DNA from: Aphanomyces cochlioides | Taxonomy: Eukaryota > Oomycota > Saprolegniomycetes > Saprolegniales > Verrucalvaceae | Direction of reading: 5' to 3' | DNA length: 64,000 nt | NCBI GenBank assembly: GCA_019828595.1 | Contig: JAHQRK010000036.1 | Location: 425,939 to 489,938, forward strand | Shown: positions 21,331-31,136 of the stretch, in pieces | How positions within the stretch are numbered: position 1 is the stretch's first letter | Layout of the letters: every line of letters starts with the position of its first letter | Position numbers and translations under genes: made by a program | The notes under the pieces: generated by a model | Database searches by the model: none | Seen by the model: only the letters and a program-made list of their open reading frames with translations | What the model was told of the DNA's origin: nothing

Positions 21331-21580
21331 GAGGATCAAGCTACTGAAATCGCCGCTGCCACCGCCGACGTGGGTCTTCATTGGACTCTCACCAACCGCG
21401 AGGAAGACTTTGAGCCACCTGTGATGGAGCTCGTATTGACGACGAGGTGATGGAGTATTGAACGACAGAAACAAGTCCCAGGAGTCGTGCGCTGAGTCCT
21501 TTTGCCGCTCACTCAGGCAGTCCTTCGAAGCAAACCAGTGATCAATTTCCTTTCGATTCATCACGACCAAGTCTGTATTT

Positions 21581-24500
21581 TTATCTGAGTTTGTCTACGT
21601 CAATGTTGGCATGCTGAGCCAGTTGGGCGAATGCGCCGTCCTTGTTTGCAAGCAATTGAGACGGCGTGCCATACTCCTTGACAGTGCCAGCGTCCAACAC
21701 CAAGATGCGATCCGAATCCATGATCGTATCGAGGCGATGGGCAATGATGAGCCTTGTGACGTTCTCAAAGCATTCCCGCATGGTCTGTTGGATGAGGCGG
21801 TCCGATTCTGGATCGATGTTGGCCGTGGCTTCGTCCAGCACGACGACTTTCGAGCGGCGGAGCAACGCCCGTGCAATACAAACCAACTGCCTTTGGCCCA
21901 CGGAGAGATTGCTTCCCTTCTCGGCGATTTCAAACTCCAAGCTTGGGATCGCATCGCTCAAGTGCACACGCTTCAAGACTGGCCAGAGATCCGCGTCGTC
22001 GGCGTCGTTTGTCGGGTTCAAGTTGAGTCGGATGGAGCCACTGAAGAGCACTGGGTCTTGGGGGATGATCGTCAAGCCAGACCGAAGTCTCTTGAGTGAC
22101 ACAGACGCAATGTCAACCTACATACGCTTTCAATTGCGATTGGATTGCAAGATGACGTACGCCGTCGATGGTAATGCGGCCAGAAGACGATGGAACCATG
22201 CGAAAGAGCGCCGCCATGAGCGAGCTCTTGCCGGATCCAGTGCGACCACAAATGCCAACTTGGTGGCCAGACTCGACCGCGAACGCAATATCGTTCAGGA
22301 CGAGATCCAAGTGCTCTCGGTAGCGCATGGAATAGCCTTCGAAAGCGATGGCGCCTACTCACCGCCGTCAGCTCTATCCTTCTGGTTGGGGCTTACCTTG
22401 CGATGGCCAATTCACTAGCTCTTCCTTTGGGATCGGGTCTTCTTTCTCGAGCGTGTTGTAGTGGTTCAAACGCTCGGCGCTCGTCATGACATTCTCTACC
22501 CACGACGAGAAGACTGCCAAACGAGAGAGCAGAATGGATAGCTGGGTCGAGTACGTCAGTGACAGTCCAGCAGCATCCAGACCGACGGATGACTTAGTAA
22601 GTACAGCGACAAACGCGCATCCGCCAACAATCATGGCGCCCAAGACGTCCAAGCGCATTTGAAACCAGCGCGCACTGATGTAGTAGGTCATGTTGAAGCG
22701 CATGTTGTTGTCCACGGCGAGTCGCTGCTTGTCCGTGAAGCTCTTGGTCTTGTCGAAAGCGCGAATGACACTGAGACCTTGGTACGTTTCGCTGACGATG
22801 GAAATCAACGGCGAGCGCGTCACACCATCCAGTCGCTTGATTTCATTCGACGCCCTGTTGTACGCGCGCTGGCCATAAACAAACAAAGCGCCGAAAGGAA
22901 CGTAGAGCAGGATCACCCATGGCGTCGAGGCAGCGCAAACCACAAGCACGGCAAGGATGTTGAAGAAGAACTGGAGTACGTTCAGGCCATAGTGCGGCAG
23001 TGTCGAGTCGATTTGATCCAAGTCGGACGAGAAGCGATTCAAAATGCGACCCACGGGAGTCACGTCAAAGAATGTCGGGACGGGGGCACTCAAGACATTA
23101 CGCAAGACGCGGGAATGGAAGTTCTTGGAGCAGAGGATCGCCGTCAAGAGCACAAACATAGAGCGGCCGTAGACTAAAACAATCGACGTGATGGCCAAAC
23201 CGACGTAGCCCCAAGCGAGACTGAAAGGATCATTGCGCGCCCAGAGACTCATGAACCAGTCGGTCAAGGACAGAGCCACTTGGGAGATTGTGTACAGCAT
23301 CGTCAGAGAAAAGGCCATCAAGTACCTAGCAAGAAGAACGTCAATGGAGTCGACGACGAAGGTCAACTTACGCATTGTAGCCGCTAGCACCGAGGTAGGA
23401 TTTATAGCTCGTCCATGAAATCTGTCCCTTGACGTTGTCTTCCTTGGCCACCAAAGTCGACTCGCTCTTTGCAGTCTTTTTATCGTCTTCTTGTTGCTCC
23501 TCTTGGTCCTCGACTGGTGTCACCTTTGTCGCCGGCATCATATTCATCAAGTGAGGAAACTTGGCAACAATATCATCGTAGGAGCCATCACCGATGATGC
23601 TTCCGTCTGACATGAGCAAAATCTACAAGAAAGAGTGAGCTAGTGCCAGACAACGACGAGTTTACTCTGTCGGCGTGAGAGAGCAAATGGTAATGGCTCG
23701 TCAGGACCAAGACGGTTGTTTTTCCACCGAGGAGGCCACGGACACCGTCTCGAAAGACTGAGTTCGCTACGTGTACATCAAGCGCACTGAGGGGATCGTC
23801 CAGCAAGTAGGCATCGGCTTCTTGGTGGTAGATAGCCCGTGCTAGACTCACGCGAGCTTTCTGTCCCCCACTCAAGTTCAGGCCGCGCTCGCCAATTTCG
23901 GTCTCGTCGCCTTTGGGAAGCATGGTAAAGTCTCGATGGAGTTGACATGCTGCCACGACTTGGCGGTACAACTCGTCGTCCAAAGCAGAGTCAAACAGAA
24001 TGTTTTGCTTGACGGAGGCGTGTTGGATCCACGATTCTTGGCTCACGTAGGAAAACTTGGCGTGGACATTGCGCGTGCCTGACGTAGCATGGATATCGCC
24101 AAGGATGGCACTGAGGAGACTCGATTTGCCACTGCCGACGGCGCCCACGACTATCGTGAGAGTGTTTGGCTTGACTTGCAAGTTGATATTCTTCAGCGTC
24201 GGCGTCTCCCTGTCCCAGCTAAACTCTCCTTGCGATATCTCAACGATTGCCTTGTGCGCTGGGTCAGCATGTTCAACCTCATCAACTTCGTCCGCGTTGA
24301 GAAACTCAGTGAGGCGGCGGCAGGACGCTAGAGCTTCCGTGGAGCCGATTATCGAGACTGAAAACACAGAGCAAGGCTGGCGCGTGATGTTCATGTACGC
24401 CAGCGCGGTAAAAGCGACTTGTGTCGTGAGCTCGTTACCGCGAGCGACGTAGACCATCAAGCAGAAAGCCAAGGAGAGGACGGGAGCAACCATCAAGACG

Positions 24501-25530
24501 ACGCCGTTGAAGATGCGCAAGCTGTGGTACTTGGTCAAGCATGAAAGTTCGCGCAGGCGGATGTTGTTGAGCTGTTCTTGGAGCGAAATCTCCCACGCGT
24601 ACAATTTGACGACGCGGATCCCTTGCAAGACTTCGTTGGTGAGCTTCACGCGCTCGGCTTGGACCTTCAAGATGTTCTGTCGGTAGTGGCCGACTTTTGC
24701 AGCCGATGTGAAGCCAACGAGCATGCACGCAGCCATGGCAAGACCGCCGATCAAGGTTGCCAAGACACCCAACTCGAATCCAAGCATGATATAAATAATG
24801 ACGAGCATGATGGGACTAGAGGCAAGTCAAATGAGGACAGAGACGAAGGAATGTACCTGAGGAATGCCCAGTGGCACAAGCTGAAGCCAAGATTGATCCG
24901 CTCGACGTCGACGGAGCTCATTGTGACGACTTCGCCGGACGAGAAGCGGCTCTTCGACTTTCCCGACAACGCCAGCGTCTTGAGGTAGACCATGTGAGAG
25001 ACCACAGACTTCATATTGGACGCAAGATGGACCGCGTAGAAGCCAGCAAAGTCCATGATGCACACCGAGACGAGCGAAATGATAAATAGAAGCAGCGCCA
25101 AGACGTAGCCGTTCGTTGGACCCAATGCCGACTTGGTCAAGTCATCATGCTGGAGGAATTGCATCATCGACTTGACTGCAATAGGCTGGAGTAGGCTGAG
25201 CAAAGCGTAAAGTCCAAAGAGCACGAACGAGACCACGATACGATACGTGAAAGCACGCCAGAGAACAGCGTGGATCTTGGGCTTTTGCTCCGTCTTCCAG
25301 TAGCGCATGACCTGGCAATAGAGCGTGTCAACAGAGTCACCTTGAGCCATTGGCCAGATGTCCTCTTCCGTCAGCAGCGCCTTGGATCCCTTTCGAATGA
25401 GCGCATTCATCCACCCGATGGTGAGATAGCTCCACCATCCAGCAGTCTCAAGTGGATGGCGCTGTTGGCTCCATGGGATGGTCTCGTCGATGAGCTCTTG
25501 TGGCGACTTGACAGCGACGAAGTCTGTCAT
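21581..25530 (-). CDS. ABCC (MRP-type) transporter
   Basis: Six exons give 1244 aa: 25530-24857, 24815-23666, 23622-23372, 23325-22397, 22354-22161 and 22117-21581, with introns of 41-46 nt, all GT-AG. From the ATG at 25530 there is a cytosolic start (WWSYLTIGWMNALIRKGSKA), membrane domain 1, and NBD1 with Walker A GAVGSGKSSLL, signature [14 protein letters not shown] and Walker B YLLDDPLSALDVH. An acidic linker (EDQEEQQEDDKK) follows, then membrane domain 2, and NBD2 with GRTGSGKSSLMA, LSVGQRQLVCIARA and VVVLDEATANID. The two-half layout without an N-terminal TMD0 fits ABCC exporters of conjugated or amphipathic compounds; the substrate is unknown. It appears intact and is the likely source of the broken pieces at 0.9, 5.6, 9.3 and 18.8 kb. 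Confidence 0.92.
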
Positions 25531-25669
25531 GTAGACCAATCTTTCCAATCTGACAAAGTTTCGTCTGTATCGTTCAATTCTTGAAGAAACAACCTTCTCG
25601 TGTGTTGCAGGAGTGCCAAAGCACCAATGAAATGATCGCATGTTCATGCGCCGGGCAACAGGTCGCACC

Positions 25670-25975
25670 CAATCATGCTAAGGACATTGTCAAGGATAAA
25701 GTTCAACGTCGGATCTTCAGGACAGACTGATATATTCCCCACGTTGATAGTCTAGACAGGCTCATCGACGTCCCTGCGCTGTGTGACTCACGATCGTCAG
25801 GGAGAACCATCAGCAAGTTCAAAACGAACGAACAGAACTTAAGCGGACCTTGCCATCTTGAAAGGACATCATGACCGCAATGGATCGTGGTCGATAGGAA
25901 TCCGCGGTGGATTCATCTTCCATCCTCCATCCGGGCGTGGAAAGCGCGCGACACCACGCAAGCTAGACTCCAGAC
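25670..25975 (+). pseudogene. WW-domain gene 5'-flank and exon 1 fragment
   Basis: Parallels 27270-27500 (GGACATTGTC..., ACGAACAGAACTTAAGCGGAC-like tract, then the MDRGR start region) and continues into an IQ-region piece (AWKARDTT). Broken after about 90 codons. Confidence 0.5.
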
Positions 25976-25984
25976 GACCACAAG

Positions 25985-26215
25985 TTCGATCCCGACCTTG
26001 CGAATGCCGAGTCATCGTACAGCTTGTACGATGCGCGCGCAGATCCTCTTGTGCAGCTCACTCCACTTCCGATTGTCGCGCCCAGAACCGAGATCAACTT
26101 TGATGGACGTTGAATCCTTAGTATTCCGCAAGGCACGCCGCTCCCGGTCGGTTCCCCGAAAACGCTGTCGGTGGATTTGTACACTCCACGGGAACGGGTA
26201 ATGCGCGTCGAGTCC
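25985..26215 (+). pseudogene. unknown family, C-terminal fragment (copy 10)
   Basis: The plus strand encodes KFDPDLANAE-like and YDARADPLVQ blocks, then PLPIVAPRTEINFDG and ILSIPQGTPLPVGSPK, ending LSVDLYTPRERV. One TAG interrupts it. It is inverted relative to copy 11, with which it forms a head-to-head relic. Confidence 0.65.
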
Positions 26216-26284
26216 TTGAACTCGAGGCGGTGCCCTCGATTCAAAGCGCAGGTACGACCGACATGTTTGAGCTGCGTCAGCTGA

Positions 26285-27083
26285 GCTCTCTTGTTAGCAT
26301 ATCGTCGACGTCGCTGAAGACGCTGATGAAAATCTGCTGCCGATTGCAATGGATGGTACAAATCCACCGACAGAGTCGTCGGGAAACCTTCTGGGAGCGG
26401 CATCACTTGCGGAATACCTAGGATTCGATGTCCGTCGAATTGAACCTCGGTTCTTGGCGCGACAATTGGAAGTGGATCACGGTCCTCAAGGTTTACTCGA
26501 ACATCGTACAGCTTGTACTCGGCATTCGCAAAGTCGGGATCAAACTTGATACACAGCACGTACTCCACTCCTGGCATGACAGCCCATACAGCAATTGCCT
26601 TGCGGTCGAGTTGTCCTTGTGCCATTCCCCACGGCTGCGAGACTCCGATTTCAATTTTGATCGTACAAAAGTCGCCAAAGTCTGGGACGCCAGGAGGAAG
26701 CACAGTATGCGGTGTATCACTGTATGGTCCATAACTCAGGTCTGGAGGCGCTCGTCGGCCTTGGGAATTCGCGGCAGCACCGTGGCTTCTGAGCCATTTC
26801 TGGACGTGCCGTCCGCGGAATTGATCAATTAGTTCCCCAAGATATCTCTCATGTGGCGTGCTTTCAAACTCAATGATGTGAATCTCGCTAGAGTCATCAA
26901 ACCATTCGAGATAGTTGGGATGGACGACTTGGCCATCGCAGTCAGCACACGCGTTCCATTCTTCTTCGATTGCGTGGCACACACGCAAGGTGCCAGTCGC
27001 TGGTGGAGGCTGTTGCACTGCAACTTCCAGAGCAGCGTTGATGCGATCGTAGCTGGCGACGAGATGAGGGGGAGATCAGTCAT
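26285..27083 (-). pseudogene. unknown family, nearly intact copy (copy 11)
   Basis: A 351-codon open frame (25963-27018) carries the whole family core: HAIEEEWNACADCDGQVVHP, FGDFCTIKIEIGVSQPWG, AIAVWAVMPGVEYVLCIKFD and FDGHRILGIPQVMPLPEGFP. Two things mark it as damaged. A base missing in a C run near 27065 puts the MTDLPP start out of frame, and the normal stop is lost so translation would run on into the antisense of copy 10. It lies just upstream of the intact WW gene, the same neighbour order (family gene, then WW sequence) seen in the broken units. Confidence 0.7.
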
Positions 27084-27473
27084 GGGCGACTCTTGTAGCT
27101 GCGGATCAAGGTACTGCGATCGCCTCTCGCCTCTCGTGATGTTGACCCGTTGAAAACTAGAGCCTTGGGACGAGGTGGACGCTTTGTATTCTCATCGTTG
27201 TCTATATCAATTTTGGCATGCTCCATCATCAGCTTCGCTCGTCAGGTCAAAGTTGAGCTGTCGAAGAGCACTGGGTCTTAGGAGATGCTAAGGACACTGC
27301 CATGGATAATGTCCGCTCATAACAAGGACGGACTCATGTACCCCGCGCGCGTTGATTGCTTAGGCAGGTCCCTGCGTTGTGTGACGAACGGTCGTCATGG
27401 AGAACTCAGAAGGCGCAATGAACGAAAAGAACTTAAGCGGACCATGCCATCTTTGAAAGGACACACGACCACC
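27084..27473. promoter_or_regulatory. 5' flank of the WW-LRR gene
   Basis: About 390 bp with no convincing ORF. Pieces of it recur upstream of WW-gene fragments (19000-19150, 25670-25860), so the promoter region was duplicated with the gene start. No TATA box or other defined element can be claimed. Confidence 0.4.
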
Positions 27474-30400
27474 ATGGATCGTGGCCGATGGGAGTCATCG
27501 GTGGACACAACGACAGGGAGAGAGTATTACTTCAACAGAGCGACTGGAGAGACGTCATGGACCAAGCCAGAAGAGCAGACTCCCAAAGCCCGTGTAGTGC
27601 ACACGGAAGAATCCGCGGTTGTGCTGCTACAAGCACTCTGGCGAGCACGAAAAGCGCGCGACGCCATGCAAACTCTACTCCAGACGATCACAAAGCGCAT
27701 CTTCGACCCTTCGACGCAGGCGTACTTCTACTACAATGAGCGCACGGGTCAGTCTTCGTGGATGACGCCGCGTGGACTCAAGACGAAGCCCAAGACATCA
27801 TCGGACGTTGGCGTTGAGCCGCTTGAACTCCCAGACGGATGGAGCGAAGCATTTGACGACGCGACACAGCGCATCTACTACGTCAATGAGAGCACTGGGG
27901 AATCGTCATGGACAATACCGTCGACGACAGATTCGCCGCGGATACAGACTCCCGACGAGCTCGAGAATGGCTTCGGCGATGACGAAGACCACAACGACCA
28001 AGTCGAGCAAGAAGAAGAATCGCCGATTCATGCGGCTGTCGACGAGACCGCTAGCGACAGGTCGTTGACTTTGAATCCTCGGCGATACCCTCGATCCAAA
28101 GCGCAGGTACGACCGACAACGATAAGTACGATGAGTTGGCTGCATGTAGCTCATTGTCGACGCTGCGGAAGACGCGGAGCTGGACGACATCCCAGTGCAT
28201 GAGCTCAACTTGAGCAATGTCCAAGCGACCAAGCTATCAAGTCGCATTTGGAACCTCGATCACTTGGAACGACTTGACGTGAGCGGCAATCAGCTCAGTC
28301 GCATTCCTTCTGGCATCCAGGACCTCACGATGCTCACTTTCGTAAGACCATCGCGCTCTTCCTCGAGCTCTCTCTTGCCTGTAGCTCGACGTAAGTCACA
28401 ACGAGCTCACGAAGCTCCCGACTGGACTCCAGACCACAGTCACGCTGCGGCATTTAGACGCTTCGCACAACTGCATCACCTCCTTCTCTCCCAAGCTCTG
28501 GAAACTGCGCGGCCTTGAACACCTCGACTTGAGCTACAACGCCATGACGGAGCTGCCGTTCGTCGAGGGAGATCTACGACTGCTCAAGGAAACTGGCGCG
28601 TGGCAAGTTGGCGTCGGGCTGCTCACGAAGCTCACCGCGCTTGACTTGAGTCACAACCGTCTGGCCGTGTGTCCAATGCTCCTCGACAAATGCGAAGCTC
28701 TCAAGACTCTCGACTTGAGCTACAACTGCATTCCAAAGCTTGATCCAGACTTTGGCAACCTCTCCGCCGTTAAGAGCTGCCGACTGGAGCACAACGAGCT
28801 TGAAGAGCTCCCTGAGAGCACAAGTCGCATGGCGCAACTGCAAACTTTGATCGCCCACCACAACAAGCTACAGTCGCTGCCCGCTAGTATCGGGAGCTGT
28901 ATTGCCTTGACGGTGTTGGATCTCTCTAGCAACAAATTGACGGAACTTCCGCAGACACTCCAAGCACTCGTCGCTTTGAAACGACTGGACCTCGCTCACA
29001 ACCCTCAGCTGGTCTTTCCCAACGTCCTTCCATCGCTCTCCAGCCTTGAATTCCTCGGTCTCTTGGGTTGCAACCTGCCAGATCTCCCCACGAATGCTTT
29101 TTCCTTTCCTGAAGGCGCTATCCCAGCCATCCATTCAATCCTCCTTTCACACAACCAGCTCACTGAGCAACCGCTTGACATTGAGCTGCTCAAACAGTCT
29201 CTCCAAGTGCTCCAGCTCGCTCACAACCGCATTTCCCATCTCCCGACACGGCTCTTCGACTGTGCAGAGTTGATGGAGCTCGATCTATCTCACAATCAAC
29301 TGACAGACTTGCCGCCTGGCCTGGCCAACCTGAAATGTACGCCCAAGGACTTCCCTCAGGGACAAAGGCTAAGCGATTCGTAGGCTTGACGCGCATGGAC
29401 TTGTCATTCAACAAGCTCGTCGCGATGCCAGACGACAGCGTCCGCCTCGTCCAGCTCAAGACACTCAGTCTAGCGCACAACAACCTGCAGACCCTCCCAG
29501 GACGGTTTGGATTTCTCACCAACCTCGAGCACTGGGATGTCTCCTACAATCAGCTCAAGCATCTCCCGTCGACGTGCCATCACATGGCCAAGCTCAAGTT
29601 CGTCAACGCTTCTTTCAACCAGCTCGAGACACGACCGCCGTTCTTCCACGACTCCAAAGCAACCTTCGTCGACTGGAGCCATAATCCATTCGAGGCGAAA
29701 GAGGAAGCTTTCCGCGCTCAACTCAATCAAGTCGCCGCCGCCAAGCAAGAGCTTGAAAAGAAGAACTACGACGCGGCAGCGACCGTCTTCTCGAGATTAC
29801 TCTTTGACCTGCCGATCCGACCGTACCGCGTCCTTGACTCGGACCAGCGAACTGTTCGCGTCCAAGCTAGCTTCTACCGCGGCATTTGCCGCTACCAGCA
29901 AGTTTGTGCAGAGTACAATGATCTCTTGGTTGATGCCCGAGTTAGATTGTGCAAGCCATGACAGCTCTTGAAACGCTGGCGGATGAAGCTGCGCGTCTCG
30001 AACGATTTCTGCATGAAGATGAGCTGACAGAACACCATTTCCACTCGGAAGCGGAGAGCCACACAGCGAGATTGCGTCTCGATCAACTCATCGCGGAGAG
30101 AGTTCGCCTTCGATCCTCCATGCGCAAGTGGCAAAGTGAAGCTGCCAGCGACCTCCAACGTGCTGTTCGCTACAAGATGGAGCCGATTACAGCGTCTTTC
30201 ACACTCGGCTGCTTGTACCTCCATGCATTTCAGGTAAAACTTGGGATGGATTGATCGATTCCATGACTTTGGATAGCTCCCCGAGGCAATTGACACACTG
30301 ACGGCGACTTTGACGTACTTTTCGGACGGCATCACTCAAGGCGCTGTTCCCGTCCTTCTCCAGCGTGCTGTCGCTTGGGAACTCCTCGGACAGCCTATTC

Positions 30401-31056
30401 GTGCCAAAGACGACTACAACCTCGTCTTGGCTGTCGTTCCCTTCCACGAGCAAGCAACACAACGCTTAGCTGCGCTTGAAACCCATCAAGGAAAGTACCA
30501 CGCCGGGTTCGACACGGATGCAATGCGCCGAGCTTATGTGATGGAACTAAACGGCATTTGCCATCGCAGGAACGATCCAATGATTTCGACAGAGAAGCTG
30601 AATGAGATCGATTCACCCGCTGCATTCGCCCAAGCATGCGACGATCTCCGCGACGCACATAGCCGCAAGGTGCGAGAGGAGAAGGCGCAATGGGAAGAGG
30701 AGAGACGGTCTCGAGAAGTAAAAGTCGCAAAAGCGCAGGAACGCCGTCGAGAAGTCCGCGAAACCTTGGCACTCGAGAAAGAAGAAGAAGATCAGCGAGA
30801 AAGAGAGCTCCAGATTGAGTTTGCACGACGACAAAAGCAGCTCGAACTGATGCGGGAAGAGAACGAGCGTCAGTGGATGCAGTACGAAGAAGCCACACAA
30901 CGGTGGGTGGAGATTGAGCGAGAGCGCATCCGTCTCGAAAAAGAAGCGGCTCTAGAGGAGGCACGCAAGAAGGAGCTGGCCAAAGCCGAGTACAAGAAGC
31001 GCCTTGCTCGACGAGGAGGTCTCCGCCAAGGCGGTCGCAAGGGCGGCCGAGTGTAA
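27474..31056 (+). CDS. WW-IQ-LRR-TPR-like-coiled-coil protein
   Basis: Six exons give 1120 aa: 27474-28106, 28150-28341, 28385-29336, 29384-29901, 29946-30233 and 30277-31056, with introns of 43-47 nt. The first 150 residues hold three WW domains (GREYYFNRATGETSW; QAYFYYNERTGQSSW; QRIYYVNESTGESSW) with an IQ-like motif (VVLLQALWRARKARDAM) between the first two. After an acidic linker come some 15-18 leucine-rich repeats of the LDLSHNxL type. A helical, TPR-like part follows (NYDAAATVFSRLLFDLP ... VLLQRAVAWELLGQP). The end is a charged coiled coil of over 100 residues finishing GGLRQGGRKGGRV. The combination suggests a cytosolic scaffold binding proline-rich partners and perhaps calmodulin. 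Its exact role is unknown. It is the likely source of the WW fragments in 5.7-26 kb. Confidence 0.88.
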
Positions 31057-31136
31057 CATGGACAATTTCCGGATAATTTTAAAAATTGACCGGATAATCA
31101 CATTACGAGTGCGGATAGCAAGGCAGCAGATCGACG
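31057..31136. promoter_or_regulatory. 80-bp spacer upstream of TOR
   Basis: Only 80 bp separate the WW-LRR stop from the TOR start codon. The spacer holds a small repeat (CCGGATAATTTT ... CCGGATAATCAC). TOR transcription must start here or inside the preceding gene. Confidence 0.4.

Noticed and set aside
22659..23177. 172-aa plus-strand ORF opposite the ABC transporter
   Set aside because: Antisense shadow of the second membrane domain; no independent coding signal.
1..27083. Crinkler or RxLR effector genes in the duplicated zone
   Set aside because: No signal peptide followed by RxLR or LxLFLAK motifs was seen. The family here lacks a secretion signal in its conserved start.
30395..30964. 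189-aa minus-strand ORF opposite the WW-LRR gene end
   Set aside because: Shadow of the coiled-coil region; composition is the antisense of Glu/Arg codons.
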